From Oceanicoccus sp. (lineage in GTDB: Bacteria > Pseudomonadota > Gammaproteobacteria > Pseudomonadales > Dasaniaceae), in NCBI RefSeq assembly GCF_029238675.1, contig NZ_JAQWFR010000027.1, positions 1-64,000 on the forward strand: a stretch of 64,000 bases of DNA, in the 5' to 3' direction. The notes under the pieces are model-generated. The model worked only from the letters and a program-made list of their open reading frames with translations. It was not told the DNA's origin and made no database searches. Positions 26,722 to 37,870 of this stretch are shown here, one piece after another. The first letter of the stretch is position 1. Every line of letters starts with the position of its first letter. The position numbers and the translations under genes were made by a program.

Positions 26722-27819
26722 TTAACTTACCCGCCCTTCATTATAAATCGATGGAAACTGCGACTCGGCAATGGTTTGGGTTTGCACATAACGAAGCACT
26801 TCTTCAGCCAGTGCTGGCGCTAATAACCAACCGTGACGAAACAAGCCATTGACCCTGATCAAACCATCGGCCGTACTGATTAACGGCAAGTTATCCATCA
26901 GTGCCGGCCGACAATTGGTTTTGGTTTCAGTAATGCGCGCTTCGGCAAAGCCCGGATGAATGGCATATAAGGCCGATAATAATTCCAGCGCCGAGCGCAC
27001 ACTAATAGCGCTGTTATCATCGCTCTCTATTTGAGTGGCACCCAAAATATACTGCTGGTCTTTTTGTGGCACCAAATACAAACGATAACGAGGGTGCATC
27101 AAACGCACCATCCGGCTAATAGTCACTTCAGGAGCATGTACCCACAATAACTCTCCCCGCACACCGCGCAGTTTTTCAATATCCTGTTTCGCACCCAGAC
27201 CCCGGCAATCAATCACCAGGTCAAAATGGAATTGCTGATCGGCTGTATGCAACTGTTGCGGCCCTATTTTTTCTATCGCGGTATTGGCATACCAGTTGGC
27301 GCCGCCAGCCATTAACTGCTCGGCCAGCTTGCGCATAATTTCTCGCGGATATAGCCAGCCCTCATCAGCCAGCTGGGTCGCCTGTTGGAATTGCGTCGCC
27401 AGATCAGGCTCACAGTCTGCCAGGGCAGTCTGGTTCAATAGACGCACAGAAGAATCGTCGGGGATTTTTCGCTGCAGGGTTAAATTAAACCGTTGTAAGT
27501 CTGCCTGGTCTTGTTGATGGGCTACTACCAAACTGCCGCGCTGAAAAAAACAATCTTCAGCATCCAGTGACGCCACCAGCTCAGGCCAAAGCGATAAACC
27601 CCGCTGGCCCAATTGGTAAATCAAGCTCTCTGCTGACTCAAGTTCACTGTAGGGCGCTAACATACCGGCAGCGGTATAGGCGGCAGCCCCGCCAAAATCC
27701 GCCGGGTCTTTATCGAACAGACTGACCTGGTGGCCAGCACGTTGCAGCTGCCACGCCAGCAGCCGCCCCATAATACCGGCGCCGGCAATACCAATCTGTA
27801 AACCTGTTTGCGTCACCAT
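26722..27819 (-). CDS. thiO: Glycine oxidase ThiO
   Basis: FAD-dependent oxidase that turns glycine into dehydroglycine (iminoacetate) for thiazole synthesis with O2 as acceptor. The 365 residues show the Rossmann motif IGIAGAGIMGRLLAWQL near the N-terminus followed by the acidic strand end SLFDKD. The DAO-family features GGAAAYTAAGMLAPYSELE, LVIDCRGLGA, RYRLYLVPQKDQQYILGAT and the late NGLFRHGWLLAP are all present. The frame also opens at a GTG (27828) overlapping the thiC stop as TAGTG; the ATG at 27819 is chosen because it starts shortly before the Rossmann strand. Translational coupling with thiC is likely either way. Presence of ThiO instead of ThiH implies aerobic thiamine synthesis. 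Confidence 0.93.
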   Translation of the reverse strand: MVTQTGLQIGIAGAGIMGRLLAWQLQRAGHQVSLFDKDPADFGGAAAYTAAGMLAPYSELESAESLIYQLGQRGLSLWPELVASLDAEDCFFQRGSLVVAHQQDQADLQRFNLTLQRKIPDDSSVRLLNQTALADCEPDLATQFQQATQLADEGWLYPREIMRKLAEQLMAGGANWYANTAIEKIGPQQLHTADQQFHFDLVIDCRGLGAKQDIEKLRGVRGELLWVHAPEVTISRMVRLMHPRYRLYLVPQKDQQYILGATQIESDDNSAISVRSALELLSALYAIHPGFAEARITETKTNCRPALMDNLPLISTADGLIRVNGLFRHGWLLAPALAEEVLRYVQTQTIAESQFPSIYNEGRVS

Positions 27820-27827
27820 GGGCGTCA

Positions 27828-29726
<1,899 letters not shown>

Positions 29727-29794
29727 TCATGGCAAACAATTAAGGAGCGGCCTGGCGGAGCGACAAGAGGCATTAACAACTGCCTGCATGACTA

Positions 29795-29897
29795 CTTGTT
29801 TCCTACGCAGGTATTAACCTGTTCAGGTACTACGGGTTTGGCTTAAACCATCTCAGCTTATTCCAGAGCTAACTCCGGGCAAAGCACCCCGACAAGA
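29795..29897 (-). promoter_or_regulatory. TPP riboswitch (THI element) of the thi operon
   Basis: Read on the minus strand, the region shows P1 arm CTTGT, then CGGGGTGC, the diagnostic CTGAGATGG, ACCCGTAGTACCTGA, the second-half core CAGGTTAATACCTGCG and TAGGAAACAAG closing P1. These are the conserved pyrimidine- and pyrophosphate-sensor elements of THI boxes. It lies 84 nt before the thiC start. No strong terminator separates it from thiC, so control may act on translation initiation or through a transcription stop not visible here. Confidence 0.95.
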
Positions 29898-29917
29898 CGC
29901 GATAATTAGTGCAGAAG

Positions 29918-29946
29918 ATTCTACGGAATTTACTTGAAGATAACAA
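29918..29946 (-). promoter_or_regulatory. thi operon promoter
   Basis: On the minus strand TTGTTA (29941-29946) and TAGAAT (29918-29923) are separated by exactly 17 nt and lie about 20 nt upstream of the riboswitch P1. Transcription should start near 29911, giving a leader of about 200 nt. Confidence 0.65.
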
Positions 29947-30094
29947 TCAGGCAATGGGTTGGATTTTTTGGGCATAGTGGCGCCTGTTGAGAGTCAGCCC
30001 AGCAAGGGCGCCACGGGACGGGCCCTATGCCAAGCACTTAAGGCTTATGATAGAATCCGCAGCCTAAACCACCCGGCCAGAAATCAACCACCCA

Positions 30095-30823
30095 ATGAGC
30101 GATAAAGACTCCATTTACTCACAGCCCTTAGACTCTATTACCAACTTTAGCTTTGATAAAAAAGTGGTGCAGGTCTTCCCGGATATGATCCAACGCTCGG
30201 TGCCAGGCTATGGCACCATTATCGCTATGACCGGGGTACTGGCAGAGCGCTATGCCCAGGCCCATAGCCATTGTTATGACCTGGGCAGCTCATTGGGGGC
30301 TTCTACCCTGTCGATGCGACAGCAGCTCGATGGGCGCGACTGTAAAATTATCGCCGTGGATAACTCCGCCGCCATGCAGCAACAGTGTCAGCAGATTATT
30401 GACCAGGATACTGCCAATACCCCTGTTGAGTTGGTAGAAGCCAATATCCAGGACGTTGACATCGAAAACGCCTCAGTCGTGGTGTTAAATTTCACTTTAC
30501 AATTTATTAGCAAGGATGAACGGGAAGCTTTATTGCAAAAAATTTATAACGGCATGCTCGACGGCGGTATTTTAGTCTTGTCTGAAAAATTTTGTTTTGA
30601 TGACCCACACCTGCAAGAACTGAATACGGATTTACACCATAGCTTTAAGCGCGCCAACGGTTATAGCGATATGGAAATCAGCCAGAAACGTACCGCTCTG
30701 GAAAAGGTGTTACTCCCCGAAACCATGGTCACCCACCAGCAGCGTTTAAAAACAGTCGGCTTTAATAATGTGGATGTGTGGTTTCAGTGTTTTAATTTTG
30801 CGTCGTTGGTCGCCATCAAATAA
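30095..30823 (+). CDS. cmoA: Carboxy-SAM synthase
   Basis: Converts S-adenosylmethionine and prephenate to carboxy-SAM, the donor for tRNA wobble uridine modification (cmo5U34). The 242 residues match Cmo[21 protein letters not shown], the SAM site [21 protein letters not shown], and [10 protein letters not shown], the FTLQF motif typical of Cmo[10 protein letters not shown] and [19 protein letters not shown] follow. A TATGATAGAAT-like -10 region lies about 45 nt upstream. Its stop overlaps the cmoB start as TAATG, so the two are translationally coupled, as in E. coli. Confidence 0.96.
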   Translation: MSDKDSIYSQPLDSITNFSFDKKVVQVFPDMIQRSVPGYGTIIAMTGVLAERYAQAHSHCYDLGSSLGASTLSMRQQLDGRDCKIIAVDNSAAMQQQCQQIIDQDTANTPVELVEANIQDVDIENASVVVLNFTLQFISKDEREALLQKIYNGMLDGGILVLSEKFCFDDPHLQELNTDLHHSFKRANGYSDMEISQKRTALEKVLLPETMVTHQQRLKTVGFNNVDVWFQCFNFASLVAIK

Positions 30824-31812
30824 TGATTGATTACCAGCCCTTTATTGAACAACTTAACAGCGACGATGATAACCGCGAAGCCCTGGCACAATGGCTTGAG
30901 CAAATGCCGGCCCAAATCGCCAAGGGCTTAGATGAAAAACGCTATGGCGACTTACCGCGCTGGAAATCGGTATTAGCACAGTTACCCGACTGGCCGACAG
31001 CCGCTTACGATTTAAACCAGACCGCTATTCAACTCACCAATGAAAATGCTCTAACGGCTGAACAGCACAGCGACTTCAAACAACAGTTACAGGGCCTGCA
31101 CCCCTGGCGCAAAGGCCCCTTTAATCTATTTGATGTAGAGATTGATACCGAGTGGCGCTCCGATTGGAAATGGGATCGTTTAAAAGATCATATCGAACCC
31201 TTGCAGGGCAAAAAGGTATTGGATATCGGCTGTGGCAGTGGCTACCACTGCTGGCGTATGCGCGGCGCAGGTGCAGATCTGGTGATAGGTATTGATCCCA
31301 CCCCTTTATTTATTGTGCAGTTTTTTACCCTGCAAAAATATATTCAGGATCATCGCGTCACCGTATTGCCAATGGGCATTGAACACCTACCGGAAAAGCT
31401 AAGGTTCTTTGATAGTGTTTTTTCCATGGGTGTGCTGTATCACCGCCGCTCACCCTTTGACCACTTGATGGAACTGCGTGATAGTTTAACCAGTGGCGGC
31501 GAACTGGTATTAGAAACCCTGGTCATTGAAGGAGATGAAGGCGAAGTACTGGTGCCCGAAGGCCGCTATGCACGGATGGGCAATGTCTGGTTTTTACCCA
31601 GCTGCCCCACCATGATGCGATGGCTAAAAAAGGTCGGCTTTAAGGATATTAAGCTAGTCAATGTAACAGACACCACTATCGAGGAGCAGCGCAGCACAGA
31701 GTGGATGACTTTCCATTCACTGGAGCAGTTTTTAGACCCTGAAAATCACAGTAAAACCATTGAAGGTTACCCCGCCCCGCGCAGAGCCATTTTTACCGCT
31801 AAAGCCCCTTGA
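30823..31812 (+). CDS. cmoB: tRNA U34 carboxymethyltransferase
   Basis: Transfers the carboxymethyl group from carboxy-SAM to 5-hydroxyuridine at tRNA position 34. The 329 residues contain the CmoB-specific N-terminal helical part (about 1-85), then LHPWRKGPFNLFDVEIDTEW and RSDWKWDRL. The SAM fold follows, with VLDIGCGSGYHCWRMRGAGA, GIDPTPLFIVQF, SVFSMGVLYHRRSP and the late ARMGNVWFLPS. It starts within the cmoA stop codon (TAATG). It converges with the rsmC-like gene, and no terminator hairpin is visible in the 55-nt gap. Confidence 0.97.
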   Translation: MIDYQPFIEQLNSDDDNREALAQWLEQMPAQIAKGLDEKRYGDLPRWKSVLAQLPDWPTAAYDLNQTAIQLTNENALTAEQHSDFKQQLQGLHPWRKGPFNLFDVEIDTEWRSDWKWDRLKDHIEPLQGKKVLDIGCGSGYHCWRMRGAGADLVIGIDPTPLFIVQFFTLQKYIQDHRVTVLPMGIEHLPEKLRFFDSVFSMGVLYHRRSPFDHLMELRDSLTSGGELVLETLVIEGDEGEVLVPEGRYARMGNVWFLPSCPTMMRWLKKVGFKDIKLVNVTDTTIEEQRSTEWMTFHSLEQFLDPENHSKTIEGYPAPRRAIFTAKAP

Positions 31813-31867
31813 AGCCGCCAATCCTGTGAGTACCAACAGTTTGCTTCCAACCTGAATAAATAGAGGT

Positions 31868-32914
31868 TTACAAAGCCAGGGCAATCACTTTAAAACTTTT
31901 ATTACTGGCAACCGTCTCAACGCTGGAAAATAACGGCGCGGCTTTTTTTTCCAGGGGAATAAAACTGTTAACCACAAACAAGCCTCGCCCGCCCGGTGCT
32001 AACAAACGTTTGCAAGTCTGCAAAAAACGACGGGTAAGATCACCTTCAATATCAAACCCTTGATGAAAAGGCGGGTTACAAATAATCAAATCCGCTTGCT
32101 TTGAAATAGCTTCTGCACAGTTATCAATCAGCACTTCACCACTAAGCTTATGTTTGGCAAAGTTCTGCTTACAGGCATTAATCGCCGTAATATTATTGTC
32201 CGTGGCCAGATAATCAGCCGATAAAAACTGATGCGCCATGACGGATAAAAACCCATAGCCACAGCCTAAATCAATAACCTGCTCGGGCAATGTTTCAAAT
32301 ATTCCCAGATAATTGGCTAAGGTATCGATTAAAAAAACACTACCCTGATCAACCTTATTCCAGCCAAATATACCCGGCTTGCTAATAAAAGACAGGTCGC
32401 CAGCAACCACCGTGGAAAATTCGGTATAGTTTTTATCGTCCAGTGGGTCAGCAGCAATAGCTTCGCGAGTCAGTGTTGCTAACAGGGTGCTTTGGGGGCC
32501 GCGCTGTTTATCTGCAGGGCAGCCTAATAAGGCCGCAGCCTTGCTTACGTAGGTTTTAATGCCTTCGTTTTTATAACCTGCCAGCAGCAACTCACCCTGC
32601 GGTTTTAAATACCGGGCAGCAGCATTAATAATATGATGGACAACGGCTTTTTCTTTAGAAACGCGATAGTAGATAACATCAAAGCTGCTCAGCTCGAAAC
32701 CGGAAAAATCATAATCTGATAAGGCCGCCTTAAAACCTTTTTTTTGCAGTGCCAAATACACATCATAGCGGTTACTTATCACCTGCAAATTTTTCGCCGG
32801 GGTTATACTGGCAATATCCTGCTCAGTGATATTTTCATCCACCAGCCAGAGTGCTTGCCCATTCCCCTGCTGCTGCAATGCCGGTTGCAATAACTGCCAC
32901 GCTAAATCCTTCAT
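31868..32914 (-). CDS. rsmC: rRNA m2G methyltransferase, RsmC/RlmG family
   Basis: SAM-dependent guanine-N2 methyltransferase of ribosomal RNA, 348 residues. It has the family's two-domain layout. A degenerate N-terminal methyltransferase-like half (1-150) is followed by a catalytic half with VIDLGCGYGFLSVMA (motif I), a TDNN acidic loop and LIICNPPFHQGFD (the NPPFH guanine-N2 active-site motif). The linker KPGIFGWNKVDQGSVFLIDTL resembles RsmC (PGVFSRDGLDVGS) more than RlmG, so 16S G1207 is the likelier target, but the Gln after NPPFH occurs in RlmG. It overlaps rsuA by four bases, a sensible pairing of two 16S rRNA modifiers. Confidence 0.82.
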   Translation of the reverse strand: MKDLAWQLLQPALQQQGNGQALWLVDENITEQDIASITPAKNLQVISNRYDVYLALQKKGFKAALSDYDFSGFELSSFDVIYYRVSKEKAVVHHIINAAARYLKPQGELLLAGYKNEGIKTYVSKAAALLGCPADKQRGPQSTLLATLTREAIAADPLDDKNYTEFSTVVAGDLSFISKPGIFGWNKVDQGSVFLIDTLANYLGIFETLPEQVIDLGCGYGFLSVMAHQFLSADYLATDNNITAINACKQNFAKHKLSGEVLIDNCAEAISKQADLIICNPPFHQGFDIEGDLTRRFLQTCKRLLAPGGRGLFVVNSFIPLEKKAAPLFSSVETVASNKSFKVIALAL

Positions 32915-33600
32915 AGGCTGGCCACCTCTTCAGGTGTCAAGGCGCGATATTCACCCGGCATCAAATCTTCATCCAGTACAATATGACCTATGCGTTCACG
33001 GTGAAGCATTTCAACTTTATTACCTACCGCCGCCAACATACGTTTTACTTGATGGTATTTTCCTTCACTGATCGTAAGCCTTGCCGTTTGCACATCAACC
33101 ACTTCCATTTGAGCAGGTTTTGTGGGGCGTTTTTCATTATCCAAATGAATACCCTGCTCAATTTTTACGACCGCTTCATCGGTAATAGGGTCTGCAGTTT
33201 CCAGTAGATACGTTTTTTGGCAATCGCGGTTTGGGGAAGTTACTCGATGAGACCACTGCCCGTCGTCGGTCAGTAATAGCAAGCCGGTGGTATCAATATC
33301 CAGCCGCCCGGCGATATGTAATTGGTCGAGATTATCTTCGTCGAATAATTCCAGCACCGTAAGATGCTCACGGTCTTTAGTGGCAGAGACGTAACCCAGG
33401 GGTTTGTGCAGCATAAAATATCTTGCGGTGGCAGCACGCAGCACTTCACCATCAATGGCCACCTCTGCACTTTCTTCAACATGGGTGCGAGGGTCAGTCA
33501 CCCTGGCACCATCAACGGTCACCCTATTGAATTTCAGTATCTTCTTGGATTCGGCTCGAGAAAGATCGGTAACCGCCGTTAAGTATTTATCCAGGCGCAT
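32911..33600 (-). CDS. rsuA: 16S rRNA pseudouridine(516) synthase
   Basis: Isomerises U516 of 16S rRNA. The 229-residue protein has an N-terminal S4 RNA-binding domain (MRLDKYLTAVTDLSRAESKK, residues 1-60). The RsuA/RluB/E/F-type catalytic domain follows, with YFMLHKPLGYVSA, the catalytic Asp in AGRLDIDTTGLLLLTDDG, KTYLLE, and EGKYHQVKRMLAAVG, which is the family KYHQVKRM motif. Length and S4 domain fit RsuA better than RluE (no S4) or RluB/F (longer). It is followed by the rsmC-like gene with an ATGA overlap. Confidence 0.9.
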   Translation of the reverse strand: MRLDKYLTAVTDLSRAESKKILKFNRVTVDGARVTDPRTHVEESAEVAIDGEVLRAATARYFMLHKPLGYVSATKDREHLTVLELFDEDNLDQLHIAGRLDIDTTGLLLLTDDGQWSHRVTSPNRDCQKTYLLETADPITDEAVVKIEQGIHLDNEKRPTKPAQMEVVDVQTARLTISEGKYHQVKRMLAAVGNKVEMLHRERIGHIVLDEDLMPGEYRALTPEEVASL

Positions 33601-33646
33601 AGTGTTTTTGCTTTACTTCGCAGAGAATGAATAGAGTGCAACCATA

Positions 33647-34519
33647 TTAAAAGATCGCTAACTGAGTTTCATCTTTAATTGTTTTGGCCAGAGGCTGCCA
33701 CCCCGGTAAGCCATCCAATAACTGATGAAACATAGCGGCCTGTTCTGGCGCGCCAATATTATCCGGCGTATGGATAAAAACGATTGGCTGAATGCCCTGC
33801 TGTTGCCATTCGGCTATCTTGTTAACCCAGGGCAGCAAATATTGCTGATTATGATGAAAATCAGCTCCGCCAACAAAGCGGATAATAGGGTGCTTTGCTG
33901 TAGGGATAGCATGCACAGGCAAACGAGGTTTTTTACGGTGCGCGTCTTTTTCCTGCTCAGTAATCGCCGGGCGGCTAAACAGGGCACGGCTATCAAAGCA
34001 CACTCTATCTACCTGAAATTTATGCAGGGTCTGATTCAGAGTCTTTTCCTCATCACCACGATTAAAAAAATCACGATGCCTGACTTCAACCGCAAAACTA
34101 TAGTCACTGGGTAGCTCTTTTAGGAAACGCTGTAGATCAGGCAACTGCTCGGGAGCAAAACTATCCGGCAACTGAATCATAAACGCCCCCAGATTATCTC
34201 CCAGGGGCTCAAGCCGCTTAAGAAACTCAGACAATTCAACACCGCAGTAGCGCAAATAATTTTCGTGGGTGATTTTTCTGGGTAGTTTAAAACAAAAACG
34301 AAAGTCAGGCTGGGCCTGTGATTTCCAGCTGGCTACAGTGCTTTGCGTAGGCAGTGCGTAAAAGGTGGTATTGCCTTCAACACTATTGAAGACTGATGAA
34401 TAGTGCTGAAGAAAATTTTTACTATTAGCGCCCGCAGGAAACAAGCTCCCTATCCATTGCCGGTTCGACCACATGGGTAAACCCAGGCTGTAGAGAGATG
34501 ACTGCGGGGTGGAGGACAT
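33647..34519 (-). CDS. DUF72 family protein (YecE-like)
   Basis: Conserved cytoplasmic TIM-barrel-like protein of 290 residues. Family features are LPMWSNRQWIGSLFPAGANS near the N-terminus, the SVEGNTTFYALPTQSTVASW segment, FCFKLPRKITHE, FMIQLPDSF, FAVEVRHRDFF, RVCFDSRALF and the VFIHTPDN region near the C-terminus. The function of DUF72 proteins is not firmly known. Its stop codon region lies 46 nt before rsuA, and it begins at the prfC stop (overlap at 34519, TAATG), so it is probably expressed from the prfC promoter. Confidence 0.9.
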   Translation of the reverse strand: MSSTPQSSLYSLGLPMWSNRQWIGSLFPAGANSKNFLQHYSSVFNSVEGNTTFYALPTQSTVASWKSQAQPDFRFCFKLPRKITHENYLRYCGVELSEFLKRLEPLGDNLGAFMIQLPDSFAPEQLPDLQRFLKELPSDYSFAVEVRHRDFFNRGDEEKTLNQTLHKFQVDRVCFDSRALFSRPAITEQEKDAHRKKPRLPVHAIPTAKHPIIRFVGGADFHHNQQYLLPWVNKIAEWQQQGIQPIVFIHTPDNIGAPEQAAMFHQLLDGLPGWQPLAKTIKDETQLAIF

Positions 34520-36105
34520 TAATGCTCTCTGGTTGCCCTGAATTGCACATCAGGCCAACGCTCTTCCATCAATTGCAGGTTAACGCGAGTTGGCGCTAAG
34601 TAAGTAAGGTGACCGCCGCCATCTATCGCCAAATTTTCTGCCGCTTTCCTTTTAAATTCGCTCAGCATTTTCTCGTCGTCGCATTCAATCCAGCGGGCGG
34701 TATACACACTGACCGGCTCATAGATCGCTTCAACTTTATACTCATCTTTTAAACGGTAGGCGACCACTTCATATTGCAGCTGACCAACCGCACCCACAAT
34801 TAAGTTGGAATTGCTGACCGGCATAAAGACCTGTGTAGACCCTTCTTCCGATAACTGCTGTAAACCTTTTTGCAAAGCCTTGGCTTTTAGCGGATCTTTA
34901 AGACGAATTAAGCGAAACATTTCCGGTGCAAAATGCGGGATACCGGTGAACTTTAACTCTTCACCCTCGGAGAAAGTGTCACCAATCTGAATGGTGCCAT
35001 GGTTATGCAAGCCGATAATATCACCAGAGCGTGCCACCTCCACCGCTTCTCGCTCACCGGCTTTAAAGGTCACTGCGTCGGCAATTTTTACGTCTTTGGC
35101 AATACGCACATGTTTCATTTTCATACCCTTGGTATAAGTACCAGAGCAAATACGCATAAAGGCAATACGGTCGCGGTGCTTGGGGTCCATATTGGCTTGA
35201 ATCTTAAATACAAAGCCACTGAATTTTTCTTCGTCGGGGGCAACTTCCCGGCTGGCCGTTTCCCTTGCCAATGGCGACGGAGCCCACTCCACAAAACCAT
35301 CCAGCATTTCACGTACACCAAAATTGGACAAGGCCGTACCAAAAAACACTGGCGTTAAGGTACCGGCTAAATAAGCGTCCAGATCGAACTCATGGCTAGC
35401 GCCACGTACCAACTCTATCTCTTCGGCAAAATCTTCGTAATAAACACCCAGCAGCTTTTTGGCTTCGTCACTCTCAAGACCCTGTATTTGAATATCATCG
35501 GCAATAACATTGCTTTGGCCTTGCTGGAATACATGAATAATATCGGTATAGAGGTTATAGACTCCTTTAAACTCTTTACCCATACCTATCGGCCAGTTGA
35601 TGGGCGCCCCTTGAATGGACAGCACCTTTTCAATTTCATCTAACAGGTCAATAGGGTCGCGAATATCGCGGTCCATTTTGTTCACAAAGCTAAGGATAGG
35701 GGTATCACGCAGGCGACAGACATCCATTAATTTAATGGTGCGGGCCTCGACACCCTTGGCGCCGTCAACCACCATCAGGGCAGAATCTACGGCGGTTAAG
35801 GTACGATAGGTATCTTCAGAGAAATCTTCGTGCCCCGGGGTATCCAGCAGGTTGACGGTGCGCTCTTTATAAGGGAATTGCATCACCGATGATGTTACCG
35901 AGATACCCCGCTCCTGCTCCATGCCCATCCAGTCTGAGGTGGCATGGCGGTCAGACTTTTTGCCCTTTACGGTACCTGCCACCTGAATAAGCTGGCCCAA
36001 TAACAGTAGCTTCTCGGTAATGGTGGTTTTACCGGCATCCGGGTGCGAGATGATAGCGAACGTGCGTCGTTTATTGACTTCATTAATAAAATTGGCTTCA
36101 GCCAT
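34519..36105 (-). CDS. prfC: Peptide chain release factor 3
   Basis: GTPase that removes RF1/RF2 from the ribosome after termination. The 528 residues have the standard translational GTPase motifs: G1 [14 protein letters not shown], the switch region [16 protein letters not shown]3 [16 protein letters not shown] and G4 FVNKMDRD. The RF3-specific central region includes [17 protein letters not shown]. The C-terminal domain has [19 protein letters not shown] and the near-terminal [12 protein letters not shown]. It is the first gene of a unit that continues into the DUF72 gene by a TAATG overlap. A perfect TATAAT lies about 145 nt upstream in the 3' end of hipA. Confidence 0.97.
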   Translation of the reverse strand: MAEANFINEVNKRRTFAIISHPDAGKTTITEKLLLLGQLIQVAGTVKGKKSDRHATSDWMGMEQERGISVTSSVMQFPYKERTVNLLDTPGHEDFSEDTYRTLTAVDSALMVVDGAKGVEARTIKLMDVCRLRDTPILSFVNKMDRDIRDPIDLLDEIEKVLSIQGAPINWPIGMGKEFKGVYNLYTDIIHVFQQGQSNVIADDIQIQGLESDEAKKLLGVYYEDFAEEIELVRGASHEFDLDAYLAGTLTPVFFGTALSNFGVREMLDGFVEWAPSPLARETASREVAPDEEKFSGFVFKIQANMDPKHRDRIAFMRICSGTYTKGMKMKHVRIAKDVKIADAVTFKAGEREAVEVARSGDIIGLHNHGTIQIGDTFSEGEELKFTGIPHFAPEMFRLIRLKDPLKAKALQKGLQQLSEEGSTQVFMPVSNSNLIVGAVGQLQYEVVAYRLKDEYKVEAIYEPVSVYTARWIECDDEKMLSEFKRKAAENLAIDGGGHLTYLAPTRVNLQLMEERWPDVQFRATREH

Positions 36106-36248
36106 GTATCTAAATTCCCAACTTGTACAAAGATTTGCACAAGAATAAAGTTAACTCTAAGCCCTGATTATCAAGTAGTTTACCAAGGCCTGCAGCCAGC
36201 AAAGCCTCCCGTATTTGTAATCAATCCAGAGCGATTAAATTGTGGCGT

Positions 36249-36277
36249 ATTATACGCCCGTGCCTGCCAAAGGCACG
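36249..36277 (-). promoter_or_regulatory. Possible prfC promoter with adjacent dyad
   Basis: On the minus strand a consensus TATAAT (36249-36254) sits in GGCGTATAATACGCC, itself an inverted repeat. Just upstream is a 7-bp dyad CGTGCCT/AGGCACG (36259-36277). Both overlap the last codons and stop of hipA. The -35 is poor. The absence of a T-run argues against a terminator. Confidence 0.35.
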
Positions 36278-37473
36278 TTTTGTAAATGTTTTTCAATTAC
36301 CTCAATCATATCCTTCGTAAGAGGTAAATTTGTCTTCTCACGATGCCAGACTTCGTGAAAGGCTAAAACCGTTTCACGCGCCGTATCCAATACTAGCTTT
36401 TCTGGCAGCATGGCTTTAGCGGCCAAGTGCGACAACTCATCCAACGTAAATTCACTAAACTTCTTAGTGCGGCTGACTTTCAGCGATGCACTATCATCAG
36501 GAATATAAGCAATAGTTGAAACAAAATCATAAGCTGGCGCTATTGAGGCAGTTTGCTTATCGTTATATATCACCGACCAGTTCTTAAGATGCATATCCGC
36601 ATTGCCGATCAGCGTGTTAAACACCAAGCGACGGATAAACTCAACCACATCACCCTCATGCCCTTCCAGGCCTATAACTTGAGCGATATTACGCATACTG
36701 GCTTTCTTGTATTTGGCTTCCGGGTATACCCCAAAGACCTGCGCAAAGTCTTCCATGTGAATAGCCTGCCCATCAGCACTGCGATCAAAACGCTTAATCG
36801 CAAAAGCACTATCCCCAAATCGTCCAATACCTTCCGGGATACCCCCGATCTGGTCGATAGAAAGTAGCTGCGTCTCTGGTACATCCATACCCAGCATCCG
36901 CGCTAATTCCATCATGGCAAATTCATTTTCTGGTACGGCTTCAAAGCGTGACGATGGCAATTTCACAATCCAGGAGCCACCTGTTCCAGAGGCTGGGATG
37001 GTCAAACCTGCCGCCTGCTGCACCGCTGAAAACTTCAACTGCACCCCAGCCAGTGAAAACCGCATTGGCTGTTCTAATGGCTCCCCCTCTTCCACCTCTT
37101 CATGCACATTCGGTGGCAGGGTCTCACCTTCGGCAGGTACGACAGTTATCGCACCGGGCAAGTCCTGCCCGAGCACCCACAGTAAAAAAAACTCGCGCGC
37201 CGGATTAACATTCGCGCGTTCCGCCAGATAATGACGCATCGTTTCTTCTGGCAATAAGTTCGAGAAAAACGGCGTAAGCTTAGTTTGTGTCGGCTTAAAA
37301 TCCGTAATCAAACCACCCAAAGAGTCCTTAAACCCCAAACTTAAAACAGGTCGCGCTTCATCGCTGATATAGTCATCCGTAAACGCAAATAATGTTCTGT
37401 CATGCCCAACGTTGGTAATCGTCCCTATCAGCTGGCCATAGAGCAGAACATTCAATGTCGAAACACTACTCAT
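36250..37473 (-). CDS. hipA: HipA-like serine/threonine kinase toxin
   Basis: Kinase toxin of the HipBA type, which in E. coli phosphorylates GltX and induces persistence. The 407-residue chain starts at the ATG at 37473, overlapping hipB by 8 nt; the frame extends a further 16 codons into hipB. The N-terminal subdomain begins LNVLLYGQLIGTI. The couple-domain segment RFSLAGVQLKFSAV contains Ser140, equivalent to the autophosphorylated Ser150 loop of E. coli HipA. GSWIVKLPS, the catalytic NADMHLKNWSV (Asp293) and the metal-binding APAYDF (Asp316) are intact, so the kinase should be active. Gene order antitoxin-toxin and length agree with classical HipA (about 440). Confidence 0.92.
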   Translation of the reverse strand: MSSVSTLNVLLYGQLIGTITNVGHDRTLFAFTDDYISDEARPVLSLGFKDSLGGLITDFKPTQTKLTPFFSNLLPEETMRHYLAERANVNPAREFFLLWVLGQDLPGAITVVPAEGETLPPNVHEEVEEGEPLEQPMRFSLAGVQLKFSAVQQAAGLTIPASGTGGSWIVKLPSSRFEAVPENEFAMMELARMLGMDVPETQLLSIDQIGGIPEGIGRFGDSAFAIKRFDRSADGQAIHMEDFAQVFGVYPEAKYKKASMRNIAQVIGLEGHEGDVVEFIRRLVFNTLIGNADMHLKNWSVIYNDKQTASIAPAYDFVSTIAYIPDDSASLKVSRTKKFSEFTLDELSHLAAKAMLPEKLVLDTARETVLAFHEVWHREKTNLPLTKDMIEVIEKHLQNVPLAGTGV

Positions 37474-37774
37474 CCGCGTCACCATCCAGACTATAAACAG
37501 GCGATACCGCTTCCAAATCATCTCCGCCCACAGCAGAGCGCATAATCGACTTAATAGCCGGCATAGACTTCTTAGGTGCTAAAAACAGCTCCAAATCCAA
37601 CACACGGGCCAAAGCAATCAAGCTGGATATACGCAGATCAACACCACCCGCCTCAATCTTAGAGATATGGCTTTGGGGCACACCAGAGCGCGCACTCAAC
37701 TCCCGTTGGCTAAGCCCCTTACGCGCCCGCGCCTCTCGTAGCGCTTCCAGTATTTGATCATTGTTATAAGTCAT
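37466..37774 (-). CDS. hipB: HipB-like antitoxin, Xre-family repressor
   Basis: Antitoxin and autorepressor of 102 residues. An XRE helix-turn-helix occupies about residues 6-66 (LREARARKGLSQRELSARSG, PQSHISKIEAGGVDLRISSL, ALARVLDLELFL). The remaining 35 residues are a flexible tail, as in HipB, where the tail is the Lon degradation target. It is followed by hipA with an 8-nt overlap. Two copies of GATAT-N8-ATATC lie directly upstream; E. coli HipB binds TATCC-N8-GGATA, the same architecture, so these are probable operators. The ATG has only a weak Shine-Dalgarno. Confidence 0.92.
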   Translation of the reverse strand: MTYNNDQILEALREARARKGLSQRELSARSGVPQSHISKIEAGGVDLRISSLIALARVLDLELFLAPKKSMPAIKSIMRSAVGGDDLEAVSPVYSLDGDADE

Positions 37775-37778
37775 TCTT

Positions 37779-37796
37779 GATATTCTTTTCTATATC
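37779..37796 (-). promoter_or_regulatory. Candidate HipB operator O1
   Basis: Perfect inverted repeat GATAT-N8-ATATC ending 5 nt before the hipB start codon. On the minus strand it overlaps a TATAGA that could be the -10 box of the hipBA promoter (with TTGCAG 18 nt upstream). Same half-sites and spacer length as the copy at 37853-37870. Confidence 0.6.
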
Positions 37797-37852
37797 TAAG
37801 TTTACACAATATCTGCAAAAACATATCACAACATACCAAACAGCACAACAAT

Positions 37853-37870
37853 GATATATAAAAACATATC
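37853..37870 (-). promoter_or_regulatory. Candidate HipB operator O2
   Basis: Second GATAT-N8-ATATC, extended to ATGATAT/ATATCAT (37851-37872). Its centre is 74 bp from that of O1, close to seven helical turns, so dimers on both sites would face the same side of DNA. It lies 12 nt after the csrA-like gene. Confidence 0.6.
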
